This document shows, one piece after another, positions 6,299 to 12,352 of a stretch of DNA of 12,352 nt. Location of the stretch: positions 1-12,352 of the forward strand of contig JALWSL010000661.1 in NCBI GenBank assembly GCA_027080405.1. Reading direction: 5' to 3'. The translations under genes and the position numbers were made by a program. A model generated the notes under the pieces. The model saw nothing but the letters and a program-made list of their open reading frames with translations, made no database searches and was not told where the DNA came from. This DNA is from Planctomycetaceae bacterium (lineage in GTDB: Bacteria > Planctomycetota > Planctomycetia > Planctomycetales > Planctomycetaceae). Numbering within the stretch: position 1 is the first letter of the stretch; every line of letters begins with the position of its first letter.

Positions 6299-6372
6299 GC
6301 ACGTCCTGGTTCCGGCACATGATGCGCCGTGAACCGGTCGGGCGACCTGACGCATCTGGACGTGCTGATTTT
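6299..6372 (+). promoter_or_regulatory. Structured leader with terminator-like end (possible attenuator or small RNA)
   Basis: GCACGTCC (6299-6306) pairs perfectly with GGACGTGC (6358-6365), followed by TGATTTTTG. The closed loop holds two hairpins that abut: GGTTCCGGC (6308-6316) with GCCG-T-GAACC (6326-6335, one bulge), and GGTC with GACC (6336-6347) around a GGGC loop, making a three-way junction. An alternative pairing GATGCG (6321-6326) with CGCATC (6351-6356) excludes the first hairpin. GGCACG and GGTTC also occur upstream (6279-6284, 6286-6290), so arms are duplicated. No named riboswitch class is recognised. It could be a leader controlling the GalE-like gene or a short independent RNA. 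Confidence 0.45.
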
Positions 6373-6418
6373 TGTTTGAGTCGGGGCGATCGTTCCGTAA
6401 TCTGGAAGATAATCAATC

Positions 6419-7384
6419 ATGAAAGTTTTGATTACCGGTGGGGCCGGTTTCATTGGCAGCCACGTGGTTGACGCTTTAATTTCACAGGGGCATTTCCCCG
6501 TAGTTGTCGATAACCTCAGCAGTGGACGGAAAGAGAACTTGCCCTCTACGGTTCGGCTCCATGTGGTTGATATCTGCGATCGATCGTCTCTCCAGGAAGT
6601 GTTCGAGCAGGAAAAGCCGGAGTTGGTCTGTCATCAGGCAGCTCAGATGTCCGTCAGTTTATCGGTGAAACAGCCCGGTTTCGATGCGGATGTCAATATC
6701 ATGGGGCTACTCAACACGTTGGAATTGGCCCAGAATCATCAGGTGCGGAGGTTTGTCTTTGCATCTTCCGGTGGGGTTCTGTACGGTAACGTCACCGAAC
6801 CGGTTGCGGAAGATTATCCGGCCAATCCGATTTCTCCCTACGGGATTTCGAAATGGGCAGGAGAACGGTATTTGCAGTTCTTTTCGCAGGAACATGGACT
6901 GGAAACAGTTGCTTTACGTTATGCGAATGTTTACGGTCCGAGGCAGAATCCGCACGGAGAAGCGGGGGTAGTTGCCATTTTCTCAGAACGGATGTTGCGA
7001 GGCGAGCCGACGACGATCAACGGAGATGGCAACTACATTCGCGATTATGTTTACGTCGAAGATGTTGCCCGAGCGAATCTGCTGGCATTGACGGAAGAAT
7101 CTCCGCAGCTTCACTCCGCATACAACGTGGGAACGGGCAGACCAACAGACGTGAATGAATTGGCCAGTCGATTGAGGGAACTATGTGAAAGGGAATTGAA
7201 AAAGAGAGGGGATTCCGTCGTTCCACCTCCGGAACATGGCCCTGCCCGCGCGGGAGACCTGCGGTCGAATTTGATTGATGCGTCCCGGTTGCGCGAAGTG
7301 TGGGGGTGGTCGCCTCAGGTTGATCTGGAAGATGGTCTGGAACTGACCGTCAACTGGTTTGCAGCAGAAGTATTTGGCAAGTAA
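6419..7384 (+). CDS. galE: UDP-glucose 4-epimerase-like SDR protein
   Basis: The protein is a 321-residue extended short-chain dehydrogenase. It has the NAD-binding 'GGAGFIGSH' (7-15), Asp31 that holds the NAD ribose, the 'ASSGGVLYG' active-site strand with S116/S117 (115-123), and the catalytic pair Y141 and K145 in 'YGISK'. The pattern 'RYANVYGPRQ' and the downstream 'GDGNYIRDYVYVEDVA' are typical of the UDP-hexose 4-epimerase branch. It would interconvert UDP-glucose and UDP-galactose, or the N-acetyl forms; the sequence does not decide which. ATG 6419 lies ten bases after GGAAG (6404-6408). It opens the nucleotide-sugar block, is preceded by its own putative promoter and structured leader, and is separated from the next gene by 156 bp, so it may be transcribed independently. 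Confidence 0.85.
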   Translation: MKVLITGGAGFIGSHVVDALISQGHFPVVVDNLSSGRKENLPSTVRLHVVDICDRSSLQEVFEQEKPELVCHQAAQMSVSLSVKQPGFDADVNIMGLLNTLELAQNHQVRRFVFASSGGVLYGNVTEPVAEDYPANPISPYGISKWAGERYLQFFSQEHGLETVALRYANVYGPRQNPHGEAGVVAIFSERMLRGEPTTINGDGNYIRDYVYVEDVARANLLALTEESPQLHSAYNVGTGRPTDVNELASRLRELCERELKKRGDSVVPPPEHGPARAGDLRSNLIDASRLREVWGWSPQVDLEDGLELTVNWFAAEVFGK

Positions 7385-7540
7385 GCAAGGCGGGTTCCAC
7401 GGGCGGTTTGTGATCGGACAATCCGGGGCGTTGGTGACGGATTCGGTTTTCAACAAAGCCGTTGGTCTTTCTCGTAAATTTTATTAACAGGGCGGCATTT
7501 CTGGAGTGCCCCCGTCAGCTAACAGGATAGACAATTCAAT

Positions 7541-8491
7541 ATGACACCCCAATCGATTCTCGTTACCGGTGGTGCAGGTTTTCTGGGCAGTCATCTTTGT
7601 GATCGGTTGATCGAACAGGGGCACGAAGTGATCTGTGTCGACAACTTTTTCTCGGGTTCGAAGCGGAACATTGCCCATTTGATCGGGCACCCCCGCTTCG
7701 AGATGATCCGGCACGATATTGTCCGCCCGCTTTTTATTGAAGCCGACCAGATTTACAACCTGGCCTGTCCGGCTTCTCCCAAGGCGTATCAGCATAATCC
7801 GATCAAGACGATCAAAACCTCAACGGTGGGGATGGTCAATGTACTGGGGATTGCCAAGCGTTGCGGGGCGAGAATACTGCATACGTCCACATCGGAAGTG
7901 TATGGCGATCCGGAAGTTCATCCTCAGACTGAAGATTATTGGGGGAATGTCAATCCGCTCGGGCCTCGCAGCTGTTACGATGAGGGGAAACGCGTCGCCG
8001 AATCGCTCTGTATGAACTATCACCTGGCCCATCAGCTTGAAATCCGTATTGTGCGGATTTTCAACACGTATGGCCCACGGATGCACCCGGACGACGGGAG
8101 GGTTGTTTCCAACTTTATCATGCAGGCGTTGCGGGAAGAACCGCTGACATTGTATGGCGACGGTACGCAGACGCGTTCCTTCTGTTATGTTTCCGACCTG
8201 ATCGATGCCCTGATGCGAATGATGAATCAGGAGAGTGAGATCGGCCCGGTCAACATCGGAAACCCGACCGAGAACACGATGAAGGAACTTGCTGAAGCGG
8301 TCATCAAGGTCTCGGGTTCGTCGAGCGAAATGACATACGAACCCTTGCCGCAAGATGATCCGAAACAGCGTTGTCCAAATATCGAGACGGCCAAAAAAGT
8401 TTTGAATTGGCAGCCAACTACCGATCTGGAAACCGGCTTGAAACACGCGATTGATTATTACCGGGAACGGTTACAAAAGGGCGAATTGTGA
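7541..8491 (+). CDS. uxs: UDP-glucuronate decarboxylase (UDP-xylose synthase)
   Basis: At 316 residues it carries an almost complete set of Uxs hallmarks: 'GGAGFLGSH' (10-18), '[11 protein letters not shown]', '[19 protein letters not shown]' (76-94), '[15 protein letters not shown]' (115-129) with S118 and E119, '[14 protein letters not shown]' with Y146 and K150, '[10 protein letters not shown]' and '[14 protein letters not shown]'. E119 is the residue that separates the decarboxylase from the simple epimerases. The enzyme oxidises UDP-glucuronate at C4, loses CO2 and reduces the product to UDP-xylose, with tightly bound NAD, in the cytosol. The ATG at 7541 has only a distant AGGA (7524-7527). 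Its last four bases overlap the start of the UDP-glucuronate 4-epimerase, so translation of the two is probably coupled. Both use the same substrate. Confidence 0.95.
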   Translation: MTPQSILVTGGAGFLGSHLCDRLIEQGHEVICVDNFFSGSKRNIAHLIGHPRFEMIRHDIVRPLFIEADQIYNLACPASPKAYQHNPIKTIKTSTVGMVNVLGIAKRCGARILHTSTSEVYGDPEVHPQTEDYWGNVNPLGPRSCYDEGKRVAESLCMNYHLAHQLEIRIVRIFNTYGPRMHPDDGRVVSNFIMQALREEPLTLYGDGTQTRSFCYVSDLIDALMRMMNQESEIGPVNIGNPTENTMKELAEAVIKVSGSSSEMTYEPLPQDDPKQRCPNIETAKKVLNWQPTTDLETGLKHAIDYYRERLQKGEL

Positions 8492-9498
8492 GTAAATATC
8501 TTGTTACCGGGGCGGCCGGGTTCATCGGGTCGCATTTGTCCGACAAGCTGCTTGATCGCGGCGACGAGGTGATCGGCCTCGATAATCTCAACGATTATTA
8601 CGATCCGACACTCAAACAGGCCAGGCTGGATCGTCTTGCGCCTCGTGAAGGTTTTCGTCATGTCAAAATGAATCTGGAAGATCGTGAGGATCTTTACGCG
8701 CTGTTCGATGAGGTGAATCCCGATGTGGTCGTGAACCTGGCCGCTCAGGCTGGAGTGCGATATTCATTGACAAACCCGCACGCCTACATCGACAGTAATA
8801 TCGTCGGTTTCATGAACATTCTGGAGGCGTGCAGGCATCACGAAACGAAGCATCTGGTTTATGCCTCTTCCAGTTCGGTTTACGGGACGAACAAAAAGAT
8901 GCCGTTTTCGATCCATCACAGTGTCGATCATCCGGTCAGCCTGTACGCCGCTTCGAAAAAAGCGAATGAACTGATGGCGCACACTTACAGCCATCTTTAC
9001 GGACTTCCGACAACCGGGTTGCGCTTTTTCACTGTCTATGGGCCCTGGGGGCGTCCGGACATGGCCCTGTTTCTGTTCACCAAGGCGATTTTGGAAGACC
9101 GCCCGATCGATGTTTTCAATTATGGAAAAATGAAACGGGACTTCACCTATATCGATGACATTGTTGAAGGCGTCATTCGCGTTTCCGATAACATTCCCCA
9201 GCCAAATCCGGACTGGTCGGAAGATGATGCCGATCCCGGTTCCAGTGCAGCCCCGTATAAATTGTACAACATTGGCAACAATGAGCCGGTCGAGTTGATG
9301 TACATGATCGAAACGATCGAAAAGTGTCTTGGTAAAACGGCCAAGAAAAACATGATGCCGATGCAACCGGGCGATGTTCCTGCGACCTACGCCGATGTTG
9401 ACGATCTGATTCGCGATGTCGGCTTCCGCCCGGCAACGCCGATCGAAACGGGAATTGCCAATTTCATCGAATGGTACCGCGATTTTTATCAGGTTTAA
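8488..9498 (+). CDS. UDP-glucuronate 4-epimerase
   Basis: The protein is a 336-residue extended SDR enzyme with 'GAAGFIGSH' (8-16), D32, the '[13 protein letters not shown]' stretch (35-47) that marks UDP-glucuronate/UDP-galacturonate epimerases (CapI/LspL group), 'AAQAGVRYS', 'ASSSSVYG' (126-133), Y153 and K157 in 'YAASK', and '[14 protein letters not shown]'. It would interconvert UDP-glucuronate and UDP-galacturonate. A Pro/Asp/Ser-rich segment around residues 233-250 looks like a family-typical surface loop. The start is GTG 8488, which overlaps the upstream stop (GTGA) and lies six bases after AAAAGGG (8475-8481). An alternative in-frame start is not needed, because 'MSKYLVTG' begins exactly at the first beta strand. 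Confidence 0.92.
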   Translation: MSKYLVTGAAGFIGSHLSDKLLDRGDEVIGLDNLNDYYDPTLKQARLDRLAPREGFRHVKMNLEDREDLYALFDEVNPDVVVNLAAQAGVRYSLTNPHAYIDSNIVGFMNILEACRHHETKHLVYASSSSVYGTNKKMPFSIHHSVDHPVSLYAASKKANELMAHTYSHLYGLPTTGLRFFTVYGPWGRPDMALFLFTKAILEDRPIDVFNYGKMKRDFTYIDDIVEGVIRVSDNIPQPNPDWSEDDADPGSSAAPYKLYNIGNNEPVELMYMIETIEKCLGKTAKKNMMPMQPGDVPATYADVDDLIRDVGFRPATPIETGIANFIEWYRDFYQV

Positions 9499-9522
9499 TG
9501 TGTCGGCCGGGTCGCATCAGGA

Positions 9523-9570
9523 CAGTGACTAACCGGGACAGCGTCTGGTCGGGGCAGTGTCTAACCGGGA
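9523..9570 (+). repeat. Three tandem 16-bp units upstream of rmlA
   Basis: CAGTGACTAACCGGGA (9523-9538), CAGCGTCTGGTCGGGG (9539-9554) and CAGTGTCTAACCGGGA (9555-9570) are consecutive. Units one and three differ at one base; unit two is degenerate. A further related GTGTC...CCGGG occurs at 9500-9511. The array fills most of the 90-bp gap before rmlA and ends 18 bp from its start codon. It could be a regulator-binding array or a drifting duplication. Confidence 0.6.
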
Positions 9571-9588
9571 TAACGTTGAAAGAGAATT

Positions 9589-10479
9589 ATGAAAAGGCGA
9601 GGCATCATTCTGGCGGGAGGGTCGGGGACACGGCTTCATCCGGCGACGCTCCACATCAGCAAACAGTTGCTGCCGATCTACGATAAACCGATGATCTACT
9701 ACCCTCTTTCGACACTGATGCTGGCGGGCATCCGGGAGATTCTGATCATCAGCACGCCCCATGATTTGCCTCTGTTTCAAAAACTGCTGGGTCGTGGAGA
9801 ACAGTGGGGCCTGAGCATCGAATATCGGGAACAGCCCAAACCGGAGGGACTGGCGCAGGCATTTTTGATCGGCGAGGAATTCATTCAGAATAAACCGTGT
9901 TGTCTCATACTGGGGGACAACATTTTCTACGGACACAAGCTGGTCGATTCTCTTGAGGCAGCTTCGAAAAACGGATCGGGGGCATCGGTCTTCGCCTATC
10001 ATGTGAAAGACCCTCAACGATACGGCGTGGTTGTTTTGGACGAACAGGGCCAACCGACCGAGATCGAAGAAAAGCCGAAGAACCCGAAATCGAAACTGGC
10101 CGTGACCGGACTCTATTTCTATGACGACAACGTGGTCGAGTACGCCAGAAATCTCAAACCGTCGCCTCGCGGAGAACTGGAAATCACCGATTTGAACCGG
10201 ATTTATCTGCAGCAGGGCAATTTGAATGTCGAGATTTTTGGGCGAGGAACGGCCTGGCTCGATACCGGTACACATCGCTCGTTACGGGAAGCGACAGATT
10301 ATGTCAGTGTGATTGAAGAACGTCAGGGGTTGAAAATTTCCTGCCCGGAAGAAATCGCCTGGCGGCTTGGCTACATCACCGATGACCAACTCGCCAAGCT
10401 CGCAGAACCGATCTCTCAGGGTGATTACGGCAAGTACCTGCTGAATCTGCTTGAACAGAAATCATCCTATTATTTGTAA
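9589..10479 (+). CDS. rmlA: Glucose-1-phosphate thymidylyltransferase
   Basis: At 296 residues it shows the full RmlA motif set: '[11 protein letters not shown]' (10-20), '[18 protein letters not shown]' (24-41) with K26, 'EGLAQAF' (86-92), 'GDNIFYG' (109-115) with the metal-binding D110, 'EEKPKNPKS' (160-168), 'VTGLYFYD', '[10 protein letters not shown]' (194-203) and 'WLDTGTH' (223-229) with D225. It joins dTTP and glucose 1-phosphate into dTDP-glucose, the first step toward dTDP-rhamnose and other dTDP-deoxysugars, in the cytosol. ATG 9589 follows an AAAGAG sequence (9579-9584). No rmlB, rmlC or rmlD follows within the window; the next gene is a DNA repair enzyme, so the rest of the pathway must be elsewhere. 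Confidence 0.96.
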   Translation: MKRRGIILAGGSGTRLHPATLHISKQLLPIYDKPMIYYPLSTLMLAGIREILIISTPHDLPLFQKLLGRGEQWGLSIEYREQPKPEGLAQAFLIGEEFIQNKPCCLILGDNIFYGHKLVDSLEAASKNGSGASVFAYHVKDPQRYGVVVLDEQGQPTEIEEKPKNPKSKLAVTGLYFYDDNVVEYARNLKPSPRGELEITDLNRIYLQQGNLNVEIFGRGTAWLDTGTHRSLREATDYVSVIEERQGLKISCPEEIAWRLGYITDDQLAKLAEPISQGDYGKYLLNLLEQKSSYYL

Positions 10480-10647
10480 TTTCTGTTATCTGCAGCTCTG
10501 AATGGTTTGTTATGACGGGCGTTTCACTCGATCTGTTGCCCTATATCGTCTGTGCCCTATGCCGTATGTTATAACGTATATGCTGTCAGGCAGAATCGCT
10601 GTCATGCAGAAAGAGATAACACGGCTCACGACTTACGGAAAAATAAC

Positions 10648-11505
10648 ATGCCATTATTCGGATCACATCTATCGATTGCAGGGGGGTATTATAAAGCCGC
10701 GGTCAAAGCTGCCGAGCTTGGTTTCGATACCGTTCAGATTTTCACAAAAAACAACAACCGCTGGGAAGGAAAAGAACTGACGGATGAGGACTGCAAACGG
10801 TTTCATGAAGCTGTTGCAGAAGGGGGGCTTGTTCTGCCCTGTTCTCACGACAGTTATCTGATCAACCTGGCCAGTCCCAAACAGGAACTCTGGAACAGAT
10901 CGGTCGATGCTTTGGCAATCGAACTGGAGCGAGCCGAAGCGCTGGGCCTGGAAGGGGTGGTGATGCATCCGGGCAGCTTTGTCGACGACACCGAACAGGG
11001 CGGTTTGAAGCGGATTGTCAGAGGGATTGATGAAATTCATCAACGGATCAGCGGCATTCATTGCAAGCTGTGGCTTGAAACAACAGCCGGGCAGGGCACG
11101 AATTTGGGTCATCGCTTTGAACATTTGGCTCAAATTCTCGAAGATGTCAAAGAGGCGGACAGGCTTGGGGTTTGTGTCGATACCTGTCACATTTTCGCAG
11201 CGGGCTATCCACTCGTTTCCAGAGAGGATTACAACGCGACCTTTGAGGAATTTGATGAGTTGATCGGGCTTGACAAGATCTGTTCGTTTCATCTCAACGA
11301 CAGCAAGAAGCCGCTGGGCAGTCGGGTCGATCGGCATGAACATATTGGCGAGGGAGAACTCGGTCTCGAACCGTTCCGGCACCTCGTGAATGATCCCCGT
11401 TTCGATCAGCTGCCGATGTATCTGGAAACAAAAAAAGAGAAACGTGGCGGTATCGAAATGGACAGCGTCAATCTGTCCGTGCTAAAAAGTCTGATAGATA
11501 AATAA
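10648..11505 (+). CDS. nfo: Deoxyribonuclease IV (AP endonuclease)
   Basis: From ATG 10648 the protein has 285 residues, the normal length for endonuclease IV. All nine metal ligands of the family can be placed: H67, H107 ('MHPGS'), E144 ('LETTAGQG'), D178 and H181 ('VDTCH'), H215 ('FHLNDSK'), D228 and H230 ('DRHEHIGEG') and E260 ('LETKKE'). The enzyme binds three zinc ions in a TIM barrel and cuts DNA 5' to abasic sites in base excision repair. A longer in-frame form beginning at 10552 is unlikely: its extra 32 residues are unlike the family, while 'MPLFGSHLSIAGG' is the expected first strand, and GGAA (10638-10641 region) sits about seven bases before this ATG. It is not related in function to the sugar genes and probably has its own promoter in the 168-bp gap, which I could not locate. 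Confidence 0.97.
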   Translation: MPLFGSHLSIAGGYYKAAVKAAELGFDTVQIFTKNNNRWEGKELTDEDCKRFHEAVAEGGLVLPCSHDSYLINLASPKQELWNRSVDALAIELERAEALGLEGVVMHPGSFVDDTEQGGLKRIVRGIDEIHQRISGIHCKLWLETTAGQGTNLGHRFEHLAQILEDVKEADRLGVCVDTCHIFAAGYPLVSREDYNATFEEFDELIGLDKICSFHLNDSKKPLGSRVDRHEHIGEGELGLEPFRHLVNDPRFDQLPMYLETKKEKRGGIEMDSVNLSVLKSLIDK

Positions 11506-11553
11506 CCCCCGCCTCAACACATCAAGAGAAATTCAGGTTGAAAATCGGGGGTT
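11504..11553 (+). terminator. Long-looped hairpin at the end of nfo
   Basis: AACCCCCG (11504-11511), which begins inside the nfo stop codon, pairs perfectly with CGGGGGTT (11546-11553). An inner TCAAC (11514-11518) pairs with GTTGA (11537-11541). There is no T-run behind it, so it may be a 3'-end protecting structure or a weak terminator rather than a classic intrinsic one. Confidence 0.4.
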
Positions 11554-11604
11554 GCAATCAGTACAATAACCTCCTGTTTGAAATGGATTTCTTCTTTCCT
11601 CCCC

Positions 11605-11628
11605 AACCGATTTCACAGGGAATCGGTT
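11605..11628. repeat. Perfect 8-bp inverted repeat before the cytochrome gene
   Basis: AACCGATT (11605-11612) and AATCGGTT (11621-11628) are exact reverse complements with an 8-bp spacer. Their centres are about 16 bp apart, a spacing that suits a dimeric repressor or activator. A further CCGATT half-like element occurs at 11634-11639. It lies 30 bp upstream of the start codon of the next gene. Confidence 0.45.
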
Positions 11629-11658
11629 CCCACCCGATTGAGTGATACGCTCTGAGCC

Positions 11659-12352
11659 ATGAAATTCTGCAATAAAAACTTCCGCCGAGACTGGTTGATT
11701 ATTGGCTGTCTTGTTTTTTTCACATTCACTGGAAACAGGCTTTCGGGAAAAGTCTGTGCGCAATCCAGACAGGGCGAGAAAATCTATCTGCAAAAGTGTG
11801 CCAAGTGTCATGGCAAGCGGGGTGAGGGTGTGGAGCCGGTCTATCCGGAACCTCTGGTTGGCGATCTCTCAATCAAGGAACTGGCTGAGTATATCGAAGA
11901 AACAATGCCGGAAAAAAAGCCGGAAGAATGTGTCGGCAAGGAAGCGACCGAGGTTGCAAAACATATCCATTATCAGTTCTATTCGATCACTGCACAAGCC
12001 AGGAACAAGCCGCCTCGAGTCGCTTTTTCCCGATTGACGAATCGCCAGTATCGAAACTGCATCGCTGATCTGGCGTTGAGTTTTCAGGCAGAACGCAGAA
12101 TAGGTTCCAGGCGTGGTTTGACGCTCAGGCATTATAAAAATCGGGGTCTGAGCAAGAACAATCTGGTTGTTGAAAAACTGGTTCCTGTTGTCGATATCAG
12201 CTTTGACAATAAGGGTAAGCCGGATGAAAAGATCGAATTCGAAAAGTTCGCAACCACCTGGAGAGGGAGTTTGTTGGCTCCGGAAACGGGAGTCTATGAA
12301 ATTATTCTGAAGACCGACAACGCGGGAATCGTTCGTTTGAACAGTCTCAAAG
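11659..12352 (+). CDS. Exported c-type cytochrome/DUF1587/PA14 planctomycete protein (3' truncated)
   Basis: The frame is open from ATG 11659 to the window end (231 codons) and an in-frame TGA at 11653 fixes this ATG as the first start. Order of parts: a signal peptide (basic start, hydrophobic 12-25, possible cleavage after 'VCA' at 34); a small cytochrome c domain with CAKCH (47-51) as haem site and M83 in 'ETMPE' as the likely axial ligand; a DUF1587-like motif 'RLTNRQYRN' (125-133); then a PA14-like beta region whose 'TTWRGSLLAPETGVYEI' and following Lys-Thr-Asp-Asn-Ala-Gly fit that fold. Large planctomycete proteins with this order normally continue into DUF1592, DUF1588 and DUF1585, outside the window here. 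They are exported and presumed to act in redox or polymer handling; no biochemical role is established that I can name. The ribosome-binding site is poor. Confidence 0.88.
   Translation, partial: MKFCNKNFRRDWLIIGCLVFFTFTGNRLSGKVCAQSRQGEKIYLQKCAKCHGKRGEGVEPVYPEPLVGDLSIKELAEYIEETMPEKKPEECVGKEATEVAKHIHYQFYSITAQARNKPPRVAFSRLTNRQYRNCIADLALSFQAERRIGSRRGLTLRHYKNRGLSKNNLVVEKLVPVVDISFDNKGKPDEKIEFEKFATTWRGSLLAPETGVYEIILKTDNAGIVRLNSLK

Noticed and set aside
8764..9366. 200-residue minus-strand frame
   Set aside because: It is antisense to the UDP-glucuronate 4-epimerase and contains no recognisable domain.
9529..10275. 248-residue minus-strand frame
   Set aside because: It is antisense to rmlA, which has a complete motif set; the antisense product has none.
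10552..10647. N-terminal extension of endonuclease IV
   Set aside because: The 32 extra residues do not resemble the family and the internal ATG at 10648 starts exactly at the first conserved strand.
11702..12037. 111-residue plus-strand frame in another phase
   Set aside because: It overlaps the cytochrome/DUF1587 frame, which has signal peptide, CxxCH and domain motifs; this one is a shadow.

Overview
The window reads as a chromosomal segment of a planctomycete, most likely a Planctomycetales relative of Gimesia, Rubinisphaera or Planctopirus. The best clue is the partial gene at the right edge: a signal peptide, a CxxCH haem site, an 'RLTNRQYRN' DUF1587-like motif and a PA14-like stretch, an architecture characteristic of Planctomycetes. 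Moderate GC, long gene spacing, short uncharacterised proteins and loose gene clustering agree with this. No mobile element, tRNA, rRNA or CRISPR array was seen.

Layout: (1) 2-2172, a 5'-truncated membrane glycosyltransferase of the GT39/ArnT type, followed closely by a PAP2-family membrane phosphatase; together they suggest lipid-linked sugar transfer and lipid-carrier phosphate chemistry at the membrane. (2) 2173-3195, one small minus-strand uncharacterised gene, then a long non-coding stretch holding a consensus-like promoter (2885-2913) and a strongly structured candidate RNA (about 2920-3067) ending in a T7 tract. (3) 3196-3519, a small protein that is mostly aspartate with a four-residue period. 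(4) 3664-4485, a trimeric-type purine nucleoside phosphorylase with an Asp where the classic family has its base-recognising Asn. (5) 4486-4905, a gene-free stretch with direct and inverted repeats. (6) 4906-6150, a membrane-anchored coiled-coil protein built from about nine 24-residue repeats, closed by a textbook terminator. (7) 6216-10479, a nucleotide-sugar block: GalE-like epimerase behind a structured leader, UDP-glucuronate decarboxylase, UDP-glucuronate 4-epimerase (4-nt overlap with the preceding gene) and RmlA. (8) 10648-11505, endonuclease IV. (9) 11659-12352, the start of the cytochrome/DUF1587/PA14 protein.

How the parts work together: the nucleotide-sugar genes would supply UDP-galactose (or UDP-GalNAc), UDP-xylose, UDP-galacturonate and dTDP-glucose for envelope or exopolysaccharide synthesis. 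The GT39 and PAP2 genes at the left edge belong to the same general business but are separated by unrelated genes. No glycosyltransferase, flippase, polymerase, UDP-glucose dehydrogenase or rmlBCD is inside the window, so it holds precursor supply rather than a whole polysaccharide locus.

The least expected signals are non-coding: two candidate RNAs (2920-3067 and 6299-6372), each foldable as a closing stem around two hairpins followed by a T-run, and each with duplicated arms that could compete for one partner strand. The 24-residue repeat protein, the Asp-rich protein and the Asn-to-Asp change in the phosphorylase are the main protein-level points of interest. All family calls come from reading motifs; no database search or folding program was run.
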